A DNA stretch of 64,000 bases from Riptortus pedestris (GCA_019009955.1 CM032233.1:123072501-123136500); one strand, 5' to 3'. Numbered from the stretch's first letter, positions 25,434 to 37,790 are shown. Notes: generated by a model from the letters alone, not told the origin. Translations and numbers: made by a program.

Positions 25434-26039
25434 AAAGATGTGTTTTCTTCTCCCTGAGATGACTGTCTGTTGTTGTGGTTAAGGAAAAGATGGATCCCAA
25501 ACTACTTCTGAGTAAAATTGATTTGACCAGGTAGTATATACACCACAGAAAAAAAAACATATTTGTTTAGGGATAAAATCTTGCTATCAAACTCCTGTAT
25601 AAGGGATGAATACACCATTATGACTCAATTTAACATATATTTTAATATACTATTCATCTGTAGTCCATTGTCATACATAATAAGTCAAAATTTGAATGAT
25701 TCATCAATTAAGTTTTCAAGATATTATGGAAGATTGAAGGACCACACAGCTGGGACCACAATGATTCATGAAAAGAAATAGAAAATGGCAAATATCATGG
25801 AAGTAAATTTCATAAAAATAAAAATAAAAAACCATTCACTACTGGCACATTGCTCTATGCATGAGAGCTCTAAAATCATATCACTATTCTTTTTTGTTTC
25901 TTGTTTTCTATATTTAGAAGTTATATAAATGAACAACAAGAATCCATTTATCCAAAAGAACTTAAGATCTTCATTAAATATTTAAAAGATCCATTCATTA
26001 GGAATCTTTACTAAGTTTTATAAAAAAAAAAAAATCATA

Positions 26040-26380
26040 ATAGAATAAAAAATTGTCTGCTGACTAAACTAAGCAGATTTCCCAACTCCTGGACATACTA
26101 CTGATCTGACAACATCTATTCTTCATTTTTCCCTCAAATAAAAAGGCTTTTTAAACAAGATGAGAAATTTAAGCTGGACATGAGATGTTTACAACAAAAT
26201 ATACAAATAAGTTGTTTAATATTCGAGTTATGAAAAATATATATAGAACAACAGCTGTAAAACGATGAATATTTAACAAGATATGTTTCATAAAATTTGT
26301 ATACGACTCATAATGATGGAGATTGTTCGAATTTACGATCACTCTCCCTGTACCCAAATAATTAGAATTCTGCAAAGTAG
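26040..26380 (+). mobile_element. Helentron-like copy 6, degenerate
   Basis: Left motif gactaaactaagcagatttccc at about 26061-26082, then a body resembling the other copies (tcgagttatgaaaaatatat, oriented the same way) to about 26350. A second body block follows from about 26450 to 26900 with a (CA)n tract. Confidence 0.4.
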
Positions 26381-26708
26381 CACCCTTGGGTATCCATTCA
26401 CTTCACCCAGCTATTTTGTTAGCCCTGATAGGCTCCCTAGAACAGGGTCTTGTGGTTAAGTGCTCAACGGAAAATTTCATTAATACGGTTCACAGGAGAC
26501 TGAAAACAAATAAATCGCAAATATCATCTGTTCATAGTCGAGTTAGAGTAAACATGTATTGAACGACAATTGCAGACAATTAAATTTGAAATAATATTAG
26601 TTATGTAACATATTTCAATCCAACTCTTCATAAAGTGTGTTTACAACAATTTCTTCAAATGTCCATCAATTCAGACGTATTATATGTTCACACACATGCA
26701 CACCCATG

Positions 26709-26747
<39 letters not shown>

Positions 26748-27307
26748 ACACACAAACCGCAATATTTATGGGATACCAAACTCCATGATAATGACAAATA
26801 TCTCGGTCATTTTGAGTCGGTTGGAAAAATGTTATACAACCAATTATTATTAATGTAATATTATACAACTATTGTTCTTTATATCTTTCTCAAACTGAAA
26901 AATTAGCAGAGTGATTGTTATTTTTTTAGTTTTTAGGCTTAAGCCCCCCCCCCCTCCCTGTGCTCATCATCCATATTTTGATTAAACATGCTAAACATCA
27001 TCAGCATGTCATTCCAGGAACTGGTGTATCAGACTAATAATGAAAAATTAAAATTACGCTATATGACATTATTGCTTTAATGGAAAGAATAAGATTTGGA
27101 CACCAAACATCCTACAGAATAAATGTCACCATGAGGAAAAGAGGTGCTTAAAAGTTGAAACTCAAAAAGGAATTTTAACCCTCATATAATAAGAATAAAA
27201 TTGGGAGTGATTTAATGAAGATTTAAGTTTCTAGTTGACCAAATGGACATTTGTCCATATATTTTGTAGTTCGGTGATAGAAAATAAAAAAGGTAACTCA
27301 TACTTAC

Positions 27308-27487
27308 ATAGGCATTCTGTAAATCCTTCGTCAAGGTTCCATCTTCCCTCAGCAGAGCATGTTCGCCGTTGATCCCCAACCAGGATGAAACCCTGGTTAC
27401 ACTCAAATATCACCTTCGTTCCTGGGACGAAGAAGAAATTGCTCTTCCTTCCAAATCTTGGTGTCTCCAGTACACCACACGAAACAA
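27308..27487 (-). CDS. mesh: mesh exon: sushi (CCP) domain, last shared exon
   Basis: Acceptor ccatttccag, donor CTAT|GTAAGT. Two bases, 59 codons, one base. It encodes one sushi domain: [11 protein letters not shown], then [20 protein letters not shown] and TCSAEGRWN, ending ECL. The four sushi cysteines and the W of GRW are present. It ends in phase 1, which fits both alternative 3' exons. Confidence 0.95.
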
Positions 27488-28389
27488 CTGGAAATGGTGA
27501 GTAAATATTAAATTCAATTGAGAACATAAATTTATAACATCATTTGCAATACAATTTTTGAAAGAAAAAAATTAAATTAAAAATAGGTTTTTAAATTTCT
27601 GGGGTATGGCAAGGGTTATTTGGAACCATAATTGCATCTCATCCTGAAAAAGGTGTAAAATAGATTTTGTAGGAACTTTTTATAAATGGGGAATCGCAAA
27701 GTGGAATAAAGACACTGATGAAAGCAATTTTAATCTCTGATATATTCCATTCACAATATATCAATTTTTTTTTATTCCCTTGTAAAAAATTACGGAAGTA
27801 TTGCAATCACAAAAATTTATGTTTTCCGATTTCAATGGAATTAACCGTTTTCACATTCTCTGAACCCATTATATATGATACACTCCAAAATGTACTCAAT
27901 GGGACTTCCCTCATTAAATGATTGAATAATACGACACCTGAGTATAAAATTGCTTTAGTGAATGTAAGATTTGACTGAAATAGGCTTGGTCCTATAAATT
28001 CAGGGGGGGGGAGGCTAATTTAGTTGACAATGTACTAGAATTCTATCTCAGATGTGGCAAAATGCAAGCTGGGCATTGCACTGTTCTATCTATCAAGCCA
28101 GTGACCATCATAGTAAAAAATCATCCTTCATGGACTAATCCCTCAACAATTGTTATAATACAGTACTTTCAATGCTAAGATATCACAAACATTTTGTATT
28201 GACGTGAAGCATTTGCTTCAAGCTGATTCCAAAAAGGGGTAAAACATAATAAAGGTGCCATGTTCTCACTGAGATTCTCATAATTTTAGCCTTCCACTTA
28301 TAGCAGTCGCCAGGACTGGACCTAGCTACCAAGGACATTGTGGCATCCAAAGACATAAATTGACATTAATTTTCTCCTTCACAGAGGGT

Positions 28390-28490
28390 TATGATGTTGT
28401 CTTAGAGGGAAGAATGTGCAGCTGGAGAGTGCACTGACCATTAGCCCCAGGTTTGAGTGCCATAGATTCTCCTCTCATATTAAAGTAGAG
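28390..28490 (+). mobile_element. Possible tRNA-derived SINE fragment
   Basis: Contains an A-box-like 'tggagagtgcactgacc' and B-box-like 'ggtttgagtgcc', followed by 'attctcctctcatat'. A related stretch (B box 'gggttcagtcagctgacac' then 'ctcctctcatat') occurs near 29887-29917. It sits just beyond the donor of mesh exon 28508-28659. Confidence 0.35.
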
Positions 28491-28507
28491 ATACTTGTCT
28501 TCCTTAC

Positions 28508-28659
28508 CTCTTTGTTTGTTCCTTTGCTTGAGCTCAGTACAGGTCGAATGATATTGGAGTGTGTAGGAAGCCATCTCCCTGTTCAGTGATACTGCATAGT
28601 CATATTTACACTGGTAAGAGTCACCGCACAAATTCCGAGCAGCCATTAAGTCTTTTGAT
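28508..28659 (-). CDS. mesh: mesh exon: pre-sushi region
   Basis: Acceptor tacatttcag, donor AGAG|GTAAGG. One base, 50 codons, one base. AARNLCGDSYQCKYDYAVSL then YHSTCTELKQR, with three cysteines. The pattern L-C-G-x-x-x-x-C-x-x-D-Y is common between vWD and sushi domains in Mesh-like and sushi-domain-containing 2 proteins. Confidence 0.93.
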
Positions 28660-29423
28660 CTGAAATGTACCAAACCTTTATGTCAGCTACAATCATTATT
28701 ACAGAAGTATTAGGGCTCTTGCAGGGAAAAGAATTGGCTAAATTTAAATATACCATTCTATAAAGCTAAAGTTATTGCAAATTTACATTTGTTAGGTATT
28801 AATAACTAAAGCGTAATAGCAGTGAGAAAGTTATTAGGTTCAACCGAGAACAACCAGGCCCTATTTTGGAGAAAATACAATCGTACACTCCATTCTTTAA
28901 TGGCCCATCTGTAAGAAAGAAGAGATGATCTCTTCAAAACTCTCATCTTTCCCAACAAGAAGAAATGATCTCTATCAAAAATGTTTTGACAACATAGATA
29001 CAAAAACAATTAATATATATATAAAACTTTTTTATATAAAAGCCTAGCCTCTGAATCAAACATTTTCAAGAAACACTAGATGATATTGTGTTATTGTTTT
29101 TTTACAATTATTATTGTTTAAGCTAGTTTGATTCTAAGTACTTAACTTCTTACACATACATTTAAATACACATTACTTTCATATTGAAAAATTAATTAAT
29201 TTTTTTTTTTTTTATGTCCTCCTATAGTTACTTAGTTTGTTATACTTCATCTAATATTTTAAAATGTTCTGAAGTTTTCATTTACTACTTTATTTCATCT
29301 TTATTGTAAATATGTATATTGAAAGAAAATGGCAATAGCTGAATCCTTGCTATAAAATTATATAATTTTAAAAGCAGTAAATATATTCATTTATTTCTCA
29401 GATATAGTTATTTTCATCACTAG

Positions 29424-29521
29424 TACGCAAAGTGTATCTTTTCTGTACGAGGTCGAGTTTCACGTACGAGGCGAAGCTGAGTTCGGGAATAAGACCGAGT
29501 ACAGAAAAGATACTTTGCGTA
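29424..29521. repeat. Foldback repeat
   Basis: Arms 29424-29448 (tacgcaaagtgtatcttttc...) and 29499-29521 are inverted copies with a two-base length difference, around a roughly 50-base loop that is itself partly self-complementary. A third related arm lies at about 29733-29765, and 'agtataatgaaaa' near 29819 matches the flank near 29545. Probably a small foldback or MITE-like element. Confidence 0.55.
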
Positions 29522-30444
29522 CGTATGTTGAAAATGACTTTTCATTATACTGTACCTATTCTTAAAAGGAAATAAGGTAAATATTTTAATATTTTTATTC
29601 TTATAAATAAATCAGAAGATAAAGATATGAATTCTAAAATATGAAACATATGTTTATTAAACTGCAAAGGTTATTCAACAGATAAATAGAATAGGCAATA
29701 GACCTATAATTTAATAACAGCTGTTACTTTTCTGTACTAGTAAAGAAAAGTATCACTTTGCGTACTCAAACAATACACTGAAAACACATGTTATTTTAAC
29801 AGTATAATGAAAAAATCATTTTGATATTCATTATAAGTTAACAATTATTTAATCATCATTGATAAGAGTATGGGCTTCCAATCACTGGGTTCAGTCAGCT
29901 GACACTCCTCTCATATACACAGTGCCTTGTGTCTCCAAAAAATTACTTCCTGCTCTGCCTCTCTTGTTTCTCCTTTATCCAATAAAACCATAAATACCAA
30001 ATAATTTTAATTGGTATTTAGTAAACAATAAATGGTAAATACATTTAACCGGTACTCAGTAACCCACAAATATATAATACAATCAATTGATTCTTAGTAA
30101 CCCGTAAATACTAAATACTTTCAATGTTATTTAGGAATACATAACAACTGAATACATTTAATTACTAAATCCTTTCAATTACTATTTATGAACTTTTAAT
30201 TGCTATTAAATCCTTTTAATGGGTATTTAGAAACCAATAAATACTGGATACTTTGAATTGGAAGTTAGTAAACAATAATATTTTATATCTTAATTGCTAT
30301 TTAAAAATTCATAGCTACTAAATTCTTTTAATTGATGCCTAAGAAATATTAATTGGTATTCAGAAACCAATAAATACTGAATATTTTATATTGTTGCTGA
30401 AATACTTGTGTTTGTTATTTAGAAGTGCTCTGTTTCTTTGTTAC

Positions 30445-30586
30445 CTATTTGAAGGAATGATCTCTTCTGGACTCTTCTTCCAGACAGGCACGAAGGTTCG
30501 GTTAAGATAGTAACTGGCAGTCTTGCCATACTCTCTCAGGAACAGGGGCTCTCCCTTCGCCTCTACCACCTGGTCTTCTAGTCTCC
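30445..30586 (-). CDS. mesh: mesh exon: post-vWD linker
   Basis: Acceptor tgtgattgcag, donor ATAG|GTAACA. Two bases, 46 codons, two bases. WRLEDQVVEAKGEPLFLREY and YLNRTFVPVWKKSPEEI; NRTF is a glycosylation sequon. Confidence 0.92.
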
Positions 30587-31035
30587 CTGCAATCACAGTA
30601 CATCATTTGAGGTGTTAGTTTGAATGTATGTGTGTGACGTGCATATCAGATCATGTTTGAGTAGGCCAAAAATGAGGCCTTGGTGAGTCACTTAGAACTA
30701 CTAAAAGATAAATTGAATGACAAGGGGGAAATCAATTGGTCATCTTTGAGGGCACATTTAAATTGTAGAAAAGATCAATAAAGTTTATATTTAATTAAAA
30801 TTCGAGTGCCCTATCAAACATAATGTATTTTCCTTCAAATATACCAAACAAAGTTTTTGTGAAACAAAACATAAGTTTATTTTATGAAAATAATATAATA
30901 CGTAATTATAAAAGAAGGCTCAAGAATATAGTCTTAACTCCAAATCACAAACAAATATTTCAAGAACATATATATAAAATACATTGGGCAGTGTGTTAAA
31001 AAGTTTTACTCCTGAAAATGATACACTTTATAAAT

Positions 31036-31059
31036 GTGTGTGTGTGTGTGTGTGTGAGT

Positions 31060-31128
<69 letters not shown>

Positions 31129-31132
31129 TGTA
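31036..31132. repeat. (GT)n microsatellite
   Basis: Nearly pure GT for about 95 bases. Open frames across it on both strands are simple-sequence artefacts. Confidence 0.95.
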
Positions 31133-32132
31133 TTAGCTAAGGTACCCGGCTTCACCCGGGAATCATTAGAATCTGAATGTTCATGGTGTTTTTTATTTGG
31201 CAAGGCTAAAACGTGTACAACTACACTTCCCAACTGGGCTAATGGTTTTCCCGTAAGGGTCATGTAGGGGATGTAGGTTTATTATAATTAAATTCATCTA
31301 TAGTGTACATATTTCCTGTCAAAAACCAATCCGAGCATAACATTACATACATAATAGTAAATGCGAGTAGAAAAAAAATTCAAAATTCACAGGAAATTAG
31401 TTAATACAATTAACTGTGTTAGCCTACCAACAATTTCCAGCTTGAGTGTTATCAACATTGCTTAACTTAAATACCTATAGTTCATATTGGAAAGAATTGT
31501 TAAGTATATCAATATTTCTACGCAAATTACTTGCTTCATACATTGTTACCAAAAATATGTATAAAACAAAAGTTACTCTAAATAAAAAAGTAAACAACTT
31601 TTGTTATGTGCACGTTTGCCTTAAAACAAATAAAAAATGAAATATCGTGAATTTTTATTTCAGGCCTCCCTTATAACCCCCACTCCAGTTCGAACCAAAA
31701 AATTTTAATATTGCTTATAATCATGGAAGAATTAATACTAATTCACATACAGAGTTTTGTTAAGTTTGCTTCCATCGTTGGTGTCCAATAAAATAGTTGG
31801 CTCCCGCTTAAGTTTTTAGTGTAAATCACGTTTATACTTTTTTACAAAACAAAAGTGAATATAACAAATGTTACCCTAAATAATAAAATATACAGCTTTT
31901 GTAATGTGCACTAATAGGAAACGAAATATCACTATTTTTAATTTCAGGCCTCCCTTACAACCCCCACTCCTGCTTGTCCCTAGAAATGTTGGTACACCTT
32001 ATTATCATGGAGGAGTTACTGCTAATTCACATACCGAGTTTTGTTTAGTTTGGTTGAGTCTTTTGTGCCAAATAAAATTGTTGACTTCCGCTATAGTTTG
32101 TAGCATATAACTCATTTATACTTAGGTATACG

Positions 32133-32168
<36 letters not shown>

Positions 32169-32520
32169 CAAAATTTACTCCAAATAACAAAATAAACAAC
32201 TTTTGTTATGTACATATTTGCCGAAAAAGCAATAGGAAACGAAATACCGCTATTTTTAATTTCAGTCCTCCCTTATAACCCCCACTCCTGTTCATCTCAG
32301 AGTATATTAACATAGACTAAAGTCTAAGTTGGGTTAGTAGTAATATGCATACCAATTTTCATAAAATTTGGTTCAGGCGTTTAGGCGTAATAGGTAACAA
32401 CAACAACAAACAAACAGACACGAAAGAAACAAGATGCAATTATGGTGTCTATGACATGTGAAACAAAAAATTATCGTGAAATTTTGAGAAAAAATCAATG
32501 TACAGACAGAGGTTACGATT
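31133..32520 (+). mobile_element. Microsatellite-linked repeat family, copy 2, with internal tandem blocks
   Basis: Starts tagctaaggtacccggcttc after the (GT)n tract, with a CCCGGC/CCCGGG stem. Three successive blocks carry 'aacaacttttgttatgt' or a variant followed by 'cctcccttataacccccact' (about 31560-31690, 31880-31975, 32180-32290). It ends 'tttggttcaggcgtttaggc' and 'aaacaaacagacacgaaaga' near 32410, then a short TA tract. It lies in the mesh intron 30587-32841. Confidence 0.55.
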
Positions 32521-32841
32521 TATATATATAAATTTAAATGGACCTCATATTCATAATCCCCTCAATGGAGATTTAAAGAAATGTTTTGAAAATTGTATTG
32601 AGTTTAACCTCAATAGCACATTTCCTTGAAGGGAAATATACTAATAGAACATGAGCTGACATCATGAGTGTTTGTGCGTCATTCCACACAATTTTATGTG
32701 GGGAAATTGGCTTAACTTACACAGGCCTCAAGTGACTTTTATTTTTTTGAAACTGAACCTACAGGAGACCTTCTAAGGAGATTTATTAGGAGATTGTCCT
32801 CATTAGAAACATTAAGGGCTGATGTAGGAGGATGATCTTAC

Positions 32842-32974
32842 AATGAATTGCAAATTGCTTGTGAATTCTCTCAAGATCTTGAAGATTGTCCAGGCCTACT
32901 ACAGTTCCATCGGGCAGCACAAAATCGTCAGATGGGTTAAAACTCCAGTTCCCAAGGAGTCCTCTAGTACGGTT
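32842..32974 (-). CDS. mesh: mesh exon: vWD domain end (GLLGNW motif)
   Basis: Acceptor atttcatttcag, donor CATT|GTAAGA. 44 codons plus one base. [20 protein letters not shown] then PDGTVV is the calcium-site region that closes vWD domains (GLCGxx[ND]GxxxDDF); here the usual cysteine is leucine and the asparagine-rich loop is [10 protein letters not shown], as in other Mesh-like proteins. Confidence 0.94.
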
Positions 32975-33442
32975 CTGAAATGAAATAGTATATTAAACAT
33001 GGAAATATCATTTCCATAGCCTTTATAACTGAATTTCATTTTTCAAAAAATTAAACTACATTTATTCTGTTTTCCAGATTAAAGAATCCCTCTAACCTGA
33101 GAATTTTTTATACTATTATTCACCAACAGATCACAGGTATTTTTAGTGCATAGAAAATTTTATATTGTTACACATATGAATGGTGATACATGTCTGAATG
33201 TTTGGTGGCCAATTATATAATTTTTTTGATAATATTCATTTTCTTAATGAATTTTTAAATTTTGATTGCTTGTATACAGTGTGAGTATTTTGGTAGCAGG
33301 CAGAGTACTATTGTGAAGTCGAATGTAATGTCCTAGGTTTATTTGGTAATGAGCAGTCCATTTAAGTACTGAGCACACCTGTTTGATCAGCACTTGAATT
33401 CTACTACTGAGTATCAGTGTCCATATCCAATATACACACATA

Positions 33443-33445
<3 letters not shown>

Positions 33446-33489
<44 letters not shown>

Positions 33490-33596
33490 ATATTTTAATT
33501 AATATTGAAATAAAAAGAAAATAATAACAAAATATGAGAATGAATAACTGTCAACCCTTTTCAATGAATACTATAGCTCTGGAAATCATACATGTT

Positions 33597-33660
<64 letters not shown>
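33446..33660. repeat. Two (TA)n microsatellites
   Basis: TA tracts at 33446-33486 and 33600-33660 in the mesh intron 32975-34019; nothing else recognised there. Confidence 0.9.
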
Positions 33661-33662
<2 letters not shown>

Positions 33663-34019
33663 TGCTCCTGTATTGGTATCTTTCCTCTCTCCTATTCCCT
33701 GGCTGTTTCTTCACCTCAATTACTCACTCATAGTAAGAGAATCAAACTGGTGAGAGAAAGCTCACTACCTGGATGTAGGACAGGATCTGATAAGGTTCAG
33801 GATTTGTAACTCTGTCTCCAGACCTCCTAGAAGGTAGGAAAGCTTTTGATTACCAGAAAATGCAGGGGAGTATGTTATCAGGCAGAGGCTGGTATAAGGA
33901 ATGATTGGTCTCATTTTCAAACCAACAACAGACTGGGCTGGAGGCTCGCAGATGACTCTTTAATTTTTAAATTGTGCATCGCTATAATAAAGTAGATAAG
34001 GAAAAATGATTCTACTTAC

Positions 34020-34156
34020 AATGTATTCCCAAGGGAGGTAAACCCTAGCAGCCATGTAGCCTTTGTTCTCCACCACTTCCACCCCAACTCCAGATTGGAA
34101 CATCATAACTATTTCTGACTGGTTAAGAATTAGCGATGGTTGGTATACAGTAACTC
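34020..34156 (-). CDS. mesh: mesh exon: vWD domain, late strands
   Basis: Acceptor attttttag, donor ATT|GTAAGT. Two bases then 45 codons. [20 protein letters not shown], then [20 protein letters not shown] ending PWEYI; it joins to [11 protein letters not shown], the vWD 'LxGNW' motif in the next exon. Confidence 0.93.
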
Positions 34157-34239
34157 CTAAAAAATATGTAATAATAAGAAATTAATGTAATAAATGCAAT
34201 AAGCTTAATTTTTTTATTTTTCTCTCCAATCTTTACAAA

Positions 34240-34360
34240 ACAAAACCCCGATGTGGGCATTACACCAGTCCTAAATATGCAATTTCAACATTCTAAGGCA
34301 AATCTTTATTGAGTTATGCCAAGTACATATGTCACACCAAAACTAGTCAAAATGAATTCA
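34240..34360 (+). repeat. Interspersed repeat fragment (same family as 8185-8445)
   Basis: Shares 'aatttcaacattctaaggc', 'gagttatgc' and 'actagtcaaaatgaattcag' style segments with the other fragments. Family unassigned. Confidence 0.35.
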
Positions 34361-34860
34361 GGGAATGTTGAAAAAGATAATTCTGTTTAATCCTGAAAAC
34401 CAAAATTCTTCTTAAGGAAATAAGTATTTTTAAGGATGTATGATTTGTCGTAAATTTATAATTAACCCATTGTGTGTAAATTATTCATACAATATGAATG
34501 GATATTGAAGGAAAGTGGAATTAACTTTATTTAAAAATTCATTTTTGCCTCATTTTAATAAATTTCCTTCATTGGAATGAACTTTTAGCAGGCATCACAG
34601 ACATTTTGATGAATGAAATTGTACAAAACTATATAGTTGAGTGAAACGTACATATATATACATTTTTTGGCATCTATGGGAAAACATTCAAGAAAACTAT
34701 AAAAAAAATTGATCCTTTTATTGAACCCCAATAGATAACTTCTTAGAGGAAGCATGCTAATTTGTGGTTGGACTTTTGTGGTTTTATTTTCAATCAAACT
34801 GAAACGATCAAGAAAAATAGATTGGGAATAGGTGGTGAAGTAGGTTTGTTGATAGCTTAC

Positions 34861-34998
34861 CTCTGAAATGTTGTACACGAAGAGATGGTCGGTCAAAGTA
34901 GATTCTTTTCTTATCTGCAAAAACATCCAGTCTGTATCTCCATTGTGCATCCCTTGGTCTCAACCGTACTTCAATGATGGAAGAAGTGTTATCACGAG
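34861..34998 (-). CDS. mesh: mesh exon: vWD domain, middle
   Basis: Acceptor attattttag, donor AGAG|GTAAGC. Two bases, 45 codons, one base. [20 protein letters not shown] and [14 protein letters not shown] form the next vWD strands. Confidence 0.93.
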
Positions 34999-35129
34999 CT
35001 AAAATAATAATTCAAAACTTGATAAAAATTTATGTGTCTCTGCATTTTATATGTATATATATAAAACCTGAAAGTGTTATGCAATCTTCCTTCTGAAACT
35101 AAGGAGAATAAATGTTCCGGTCTCACACA

Positions 35130-35440
35130 ATCATTTTGTGATTTCCGCTTAAGGGAAATCAGCTTATTGAGGTTGTACTCATGGTGTGATTAGTGGTCAC
35201 AATTTTTGTTTGATCGATACGCAACTCAATATATAAGCGATTCATGTAAAGCTAAAGATATAGTTCATCAACAGCTAAAATCAGACAGGGGAGAGGGGGG
35301 GGGGGCATGAAAATTTTGAAAATTCATTATATGCCTGATCAAAAATTGTATGGAACCATTCTTGTTGCAAATTTAATTTTCTATAAATATTTTGCATGCA
35401 TGTTTTCACTATCTCGGATATTAACCAAAATATTCCCGTT
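35130..35440 (-). mobile_element. Helentron-like copy 7 (minus strand), truncated
   Basis: The minus-strand right-end hairpin (gatttcccttaagcggaaat) is at about 35141-35160, followed leftwards in the element by the 'tacaacctcaataagctg' block, the 'aaaaattgtgaccac' region and a G/C-homopolymer tract. The left end was not found. Confidence 0.45.
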
Positions 35441-36084
35441 TTTTAAATTATGCCCCCCCCCCCATATGGCCAATGGATTTGTGCCTTTATATGCTTGTTT
35501 TCAAGATTTAAAATCCAAATTCCTACTATTCTTAAAATCTAGGAATAAATTCAGGTATCAATTCTCTCATGAGAAGAAACTGCAGGAGTCTGTAGTTGGG
35601 CCCTGCCTTGCAGCTCACTCTGCTTAACCTGGGGGTATGTTTTTCAAGAGTCAGCTGAGATTTACCCCTCATATAGTTCTTAATGAAATCAAGATCATCA
35701 GTTAGGCAAGACTTGTGAGATACATTAAAGTTAGTCTGCATACTCATATACGCTGACGCAAATTAAGTAAGTAGGTTACAGACGGATGGGGTTTTAACAA
35801 CACTAGGCTTGGGGGGAATTTTGTCTATTTATGGTTCTATTGGCATGATTAAAATTTTCCCGACTATGTCATTATTTCTGGATGGTTTGATGCAGAAGGT
35901 AACATGAAACACATACATGTCCTTCTGACCCTCATCCTTCCCTTGTTTGCTCCCAGGGAAATCATTAATCATGATGTTCGTGGGAATAATTACCATATGT
36001 AGCCTGTAGAATTATGAATGAATCAATCATGTATGTATGTTTAATGGTAAATGGGAAAAAAAGAAAGAAAAAAAGATACCCAAC

Positions 36085-36273
36085 CTGCAATAGAAGTGAG
36101 TAAAGTAGCAGCAACATCTCCATAGACATTCTTGTCAACCTGCTCGAACCTTCCTTGAATATCCATTTTGTATTTATCACTGTGGGTGTGCAACAGCACA
36201 AACTCACCTTTCCCATTGAAAGTATACTCAACATCATCAAATGTTATGAAATGGGGATCGCCAAAAACGGTAG
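36085..36273 (-). CDS. mesh: mesh exon: vWD domain, N-terminal part
   Basis: Acceptor tttattttcag, donor CAG|GTTGGG. Two bases, 62 codons, one base. It opens with TVFGDPHFITFDDVEYTFNG, the canonical vWD start (GDPHxxTFDxxxYxFxG), then GEFVLLHTHSDKYKMDIQGR. Confidence 0.95.
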
Positions 36274-36617
36274 CTGAAAATAAATGAAAAGCAATATAAT
36301 TTTTTTTTTTTTATTTACCCTTCTATTTGAGTGCATATCACTAGAATGCAAAGGGTCAAATTTTTAATTTCATTTTGATTATGATAATGCTAAGACTTTG
36401 GAGGAGGTTAGAAATGCCACCAAAAGAAAACATCTCAGATTTAAAAATAGGGGAAAAGCCATAAACAAAAAACTATATAAGACCTTTAAATAGTAATAGT
36501 ACACTTTTTCAATAACTTTTTAAATAAATAGCCTAGTTTAATTTTTTGATTGAAACTTCTTCTGAAAAGTTTGATAATCATCTCATTTTAATGCTTGTAT
36601 TATTTCTTGTCAAGTGA

Positions 36618-36832
36618 AAAAAAAGTGTGGCCTACACGAAGCAGATTTCCCACTTGCTGGAACGCTGATGATCTCATCTCAAATCCAATTTACTATCCCT
36701 CTATTTAATAAGAAGCTTATATAAGCATAACTACAAATTTAAGTTCAGCATGAGATGATTAGTGAAACAATTCCATGAGTAAGAGCGGGAGTTAACTGAA
36801 GACTTCTCTTAAGGGAAATTTGCTATAAAATA
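36618..36832 (+). mobile_element. Helentron-like copy 8, short internal-deletion copy
   Basis: Left motif cgaagcagatttcccacttg at 36638-36657 and right hairpin tctcttaagggaaatttgct at about 36804-36823, only about 200 bases apart. It lies in the mesh intron between vWD exon 36085-36273 and the linker exon 36971-37118. Confidence 0.5.
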
Positions 36833-36970
36833 AAAGCATTTTGCTTTTATAAAACTAATATTTTGATTACAATCTTTTCCTATCAAGATCATTGAGTGTC
36901 TTTCATGTAGCATAAATAAACAACTTTTTAAAATTAAAAAAGTGTTCCTAAAAGGAAAGTTTAAGCTTAC

Positions 36971-37118
36971 CAATGGAAGGTGATTGATAGCCGACACAGT
37001 CCTGTGAAGGGCGCCTTTCGAACCTGAGAGTTTCGCATCCTACAGCCTGTTCTTCTTGCCACAAGCAGCAGTGGTAGAAAGGTGACATGTCGTGATACCA
37101 TTGGGAGAGTGTCGGAAC
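36971..37118 (-). CDS. mesh: mesh exon: AMOP-vWD linker
   Basis: Acceptor ttcccttcag, donor TTG|GTAAGC. 49 codons plus one base. FYHCCLWQ is the second double-cysteine motif of the region, and [15 protein letters not shown] leads into the vWD domain of the next exon. Confidence 0.94.
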
Positions 37119-37263
37119 CTGAAGGGAAAATATAGCAGTCATTAAGAACTCCATAGAGTAACATAAAAAAGAAGAAAAACACTTAATTAAATTCCCATCC
37201 ATGAAATCCCTGGATATAGATATATAATAGTAATTATATGAAAGCCCCTAAAAGGAGACTTAC

Positions 37264-37396
37264 TTTGTTGGCTTCATTCCAAGGGAGGACTCCAAAATTG
37301 CTGGATCGCTTAGGAACTGAGCCCCATTGCTGGTCATAAGAAAGCATCAAGTAGTTATTCTTGTCATAGCAACACTGCTGTTCTGATCCCTCTTGC
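37264..37396 (-). CDS. mesh: mesh exon: AMOP domain, C-terminal part
   Basis: Acceptor tttttctag, donor AAA|GTAAGT. One base then 44 codons. [20 protein letters not shown] matches the Q-C-C-Y-D motif shared by AMOP domains of Mesh and MUC4-like proteins. Confidence 0.94.
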
Positions 37397-37749
37397 CTAG
37401 AAAAATATCATGGAAATATTGAAATTAACTAAAATAGTACTCTTAAGGGTCAATCCATTTCAAGTCAAACAGCAGTGGTTGCTTCACTATTTTTTTAAAA
37501 AATGTGATATTTTCTTTTATACAATACCCTTACATGTTGGAAGTTGAAAATCATCATTTTAAATATTTTATACTGCCAATAGTTTTTGAATGGTGGCCAT
37601 ATTTGTTCGGTAAATGGCTACATTCAAGCATTTATGCCAACACCTATAACCCCTAAACTACTTTTCCAATCACGATGAGACAAAAACAAAGCTATTCAAA
37701 AAAAAAAAAAATTGTGTTTTATACTAATTTTACCCCAATTTATGTTTTA

Positions 37750-37790
37750 GGGGTGAAATCTTCCTTAAGGGAAATCTGCTAATAATTAAT
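37750..37790 (+). mobile_element. Helentron-like right-end fragment
   Basis: Hairpin and end 'tccttaagggaaatctgcta' near 37762-37781. No matching left end nearby. Confidence 0.4.

Larger units (their letters stand above)
19531..27307. other. mesh: 7.8-kb mesh intron before alternative ending A
   Basis: The intron from the sushi exon to exon A. It holds a (TG)n tract at 20013-20042, a degenerate Helentron-like left end near 23404, a 5S-derived fragment near 24120-24215, a tRNA-type SINE at 25208-25433, another Helentron-like fragment near 26040 and a (CA)n tract at 26715-26755. No coding exon was recognised, but a further alternative exon cannot be excluded. Confidence 0.5.

Noticed and set aside
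31006..31263. Open frames of His/Thr or Cys/Val repeats
   Set aside because: Products of the (GT)n microsatellite on each strand; the same applies to 26635-26868 and 43149-43460.
33660..33850. GC-richer stretch considered as an extra mesh exon
   Set aside because: The exons on either side (34020-34156 and 32842-32974) join directly within the vWD domain, and no GT-AG pair with fitting phase was found.
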